The notes under the pieces are model-generated. The model was not told the DNA's origin. It searched no databases and worked only from the letters and a program-made list of their open reading frames with translations. 64,000 nucleotides of DNA from assembly GCA_038900335.1 (NCBI GenBank), contig JBBMRB010000005.1, positions 124,001 to 188,000 on the forward strand, in the 5' to 3' direction. Made by a program: the position numbers and the translations under genes. The stretch's first letter is position 1; every line of letters starts with the position of its first letter. Source of the DNA: Rs1 sp038900335 (GTDB taxonomy: Bacteria > Pseudomonadota > Gammaproteobacteria > Pseudomonadales > Balneatricaceae). This document shows positions 62,428 to 64,000 of the stretch, one piece after another.

Positions 62428-63624
62428 ATGACCTCTCATAAGAAAGACCAAACTAAAGTTTTTACCCCTTGGTTAGATAGCTCAATAGAACCACTGATTC
62501 GCTTTGAAAATGTCACCAAGAAATATGGAAATTTTACGGCTATTGATAACCTAAGTTTAAATATTTATGAGCGTGAATTTTATTCATTACTAGGGCCATC
62601 TGGTTGTGGCAAAACCACATTAATGCGCTTGCTTGCAGGGTTTGAAAAACCAACCAGCGGTAAAGTGTTCATTGGTGGTGTCGATATGTCTGCAATTGCA
62701 CCAAATAAGCGCCCTGTAAATATGATGTTCCAGTCTTATGCGCTATTTCCTCACATGAGTGTGGCCGACAACATTGCCTTTGGCCTCAAGCAAGAAAAAC
62801 GCTCGAAAAAAGAAATACGCCAACGCGTTGATGAAATGTTAGCGATGGTGCAGTTAGAGGCGATGGCTGATCGTAAACCGCAACAGCTCTCTGGTGGTCA
62901 AAGACAGCGTGTAGCATTAGCTAGATCATTAGCGAAAAAACCAAAACTATTACTATTAGATGAGCCTTTGGGCGCACTAGATAAAAAGCTGCGTGAACAA
63001 ACGCAGTTTGAATTAATGAATATCCAAGAAGAGTTAGGGATGACCTTCGTGATAGTGACCCATGATCAGGAAGAGGCGATGACAGTATCAAGCAGAATCG
63101 CGGTAATGAACCAAGGTGAAGTGATACAAGTTGATACACCAGATATGATTTATGAAATGCCAAGCTCAAGATATATAGCGGACTTTATTGGTGATGTGAA
63201 CTTTATTGAAGGTCATTATTTAGGTACTTGCGAAGAGCAAGATACTGCACCAGCAGATTCAGTTTTAGCAGCGGCTAGCACCGACACTAATATGGCAAAG
63301 TTCTCTAGCAAAGCACATGGCGAATTACATGCCAATACAGAGAAGGTATTGAGTGCTCAAGACAAAGTTTGGTTGGCACTTAGACCGGAAAAAATTGAAA
63401 TCAGTGTGGCTAAGCCAGACGGTGATTACAATATGATTCAAGGTAAAGTATGGGATATCGCCTACATTGGTAACACCTCCACTTATCATGTGCAGCTACT
63501 AGATGGCAGCATTGTCAAGGCGCAGCGAGTGAATCGAAATCGTTTAAATAAACGCCTTATTACTTGGGACGATGAGGTTTGGCTGTATTGGGATATTGAT
63601 GCATCTGTCGTATTAACTGAGTAG
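62428..63624 (+). CDS. potG: Polyamine ABC transporter ATP-binding protein
   Basis: Cytosolic ATPase of 398 aa of the PotA/PotG type. Walker A GPSGCGKTT, Q-loop MFQSYALFPHMSV, signature LSGGQRQRVALARSLA, Walker B LLLLDEPLGALD and switch His in VTHDQEEAMT are intact; the C-terminal TOBE regulatory domain runs from about residue 285 (KVWLALRPEKIEI) to the end. It is preceded by AGGTAAC as ribosome site and followed after 8 bases by the permease gene. Confidence 0.95.
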   Translation: MTSHKKDQTKVFTPWLDSSIEPLIRFENVTKKYGNFTAIDNLSLNIYEREFYSLLGPSGCGKTTLMRLLAGFEKPTSGKVFIGGVDMSAIAPNKRPVNMMFQSYALFPHMSVADNIAFGLKQEKRSKKEIRQRVDEMLAMVQLEAMADRKPQQLSGGQRQRVALARSLAKKPKLLLLDEPLGALDKKLREQTQFELMNIQEELGMTFVIVTHDQEEAMTVSSRIAVMNQGEVIQVDTPDMIYEMPSSRYIADFIGDVNFIEGHYLGTCEEQDTAPADSVLAAASTDTNMAKFSSKAHGELHANTEKVLSAQDKVWLALRPEKIEISVAKPDGDYNMIQGKVWDIAYIGNTSTYHVQLLDGSIVKAQRVNRNRLNKRLITWDDEVWLYWDIDASVVLTE

Positions 63625-63632
63625 GAGGGGTT

Positions 63633-64000
63633 ATGAGTAATCGAATTAACTGGGGCCGTATCTTACTAATATCCATTCCGTTTATCTGGCTGTTAGTATT
63701 ATTTTTACTGCCTTTTATCTCTGTGTTCAAAATGTCGCTCTCAGATATGGCGACAGCAAGACCGCCTTACGTACCTGTCTATGATGACACCGCAGGCCTC
63801 GCTGGTATCTGGCAGCTTATTACGCAATTAGATTTCGAAAATTATATTTGGTTAACAGAAGATGATTTATATTGGCGCTCTTACTTATCGAGCTTGAAGA
63901 TAGCGCTTATATCAACCCTGCTGACGTTATTGATTGGATTTCCTATTGCCTATGGTATGGCGAAAACTCCCACGCGCTGGCGCGCTACTTTGGTGATGCT
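63633..64000 (+). CDS. potH: Polyamine ABC permease PotH, cut by the window end
   Basis: Partial gene: 122 codons visible, open to the end of the window. It begins after an excellent ribosome site AGGAGGGG (63623-63630). The product has a first membrane helix (LLISIPFIWLLVLFLLPFIS), then the family SVFKMSLSDMATARPPYVP and a periplasmic loop, and a second helix beginning at SSLKIALISTLLTLLIGFPIAYGMAK. This is the normal N-terminus of PotH/SpuG. The second permease (PotI) should follow outside the window. Confidence 0.93.
   Translation, partial: MSNRINWGRILLISIPFIWLLVLFLLPFISVFKMSLSDMATARPPYVPVYDDTAGLAGIWQLITQLDFENYIWLTEDDLYWRSYLSSLKIALISTLLTLLIGFPIAYGMAKTPTRWRATLVM

Overview
This window is an AT-rich chromosomal stretch of what looks like a free-living, probably marine, gammaproteobacterium. 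The signs are three kinds of TRAP/ABC uptake systems, an OprD-like porin, many LysR/TetR/GntR regulators, a Zur-type zinc operon of the kind known from Vibrio, a CPA2 antiporter, and polyamine genes in the Pseudomonas/Oceanospirillales style. No rRNA, tRNA, CRISPR array, IS element or phage gene was seen. The genus cannot be fixed from the sequence alone.

Layout. 0.4-9 kb: a sugar-acid-type catabolic region with a class II aldolase and an enolase-superfamily dehydratase on the plus strand, facing a minus-strand unit of MocR regulator, SDR dehydrogenase, amidohydrolase (lactonase-like) and a Cys/Met-type PLP enzyme; then a CPA2 antiporter. 9.7-13.5 kb: a very AT-rich TRAP transporter (P, Q, M) followed by a metallo-beta-lactamase-fold hydrolase. 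13.8-16.8 kb: a stand-alone ccoG and an OprD-like porin. 17.2-22.9 kb: a second TRAP system of the TakP/FcbT type with oversized Q and M subunits (the M subunit carries a soluble helical tail of about 320 residues), then a CHMI-like tautomerase. 22.9-28.5 kb: a LysR/quinone-oxidoreductase pair and a LysR-controlled MetC-like lyase plus D-cysteine desulfhydrase-like enzyme. 28.6-32.9 kb: an MHYT-PAS hybrid histidine kinase with an HD-GYP response regulator.

33.2-36.9 kb: an apparent zinc-regulated operon (small His-rich secreted protein, ZrgA/DUF2796 protein with a His-Glu tandem repeat, LolD-like ATPase, FtsX-like permease, DUF3299 protein) behind a very good Zur-box match. 37.5-46.5 kb: a TlpA-type thioredoxin, an MCP, a TetR/old-yellow-enzyme pair in which one Fe-S cysteine is replaced, a small membrane protein, an alpha/beta hydrolase, a VOC protein with a divergent LysR, and a DUF417 membrane protein.

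46.5-55.6 kb: the accessory part of the window. It has long intergenic stretches with RNA-like folds, small orphan genes (72-aa protein, TPR protein), a TetR/GFA pair, a 937-aa PHP-ATPase fusion that may be a single-gene defence system, and a compact mercury-resistance operon merR-merT-merP-(small ORF)-merA, all on the minus strand, with a textbook MerR operator. 55.8-64 kb: a polyamine cluster with PuuB-like oxidase, SpuC-like aminotransferase, PuuA-like ligase and a GntR/FCD regulator on the minus strand, and PotF, PotG and the start of PotH on the plus strand. Two identical TGTGATCACA palindromes in the two promoter regions suggest a single regulator controls uptake and breakdown.
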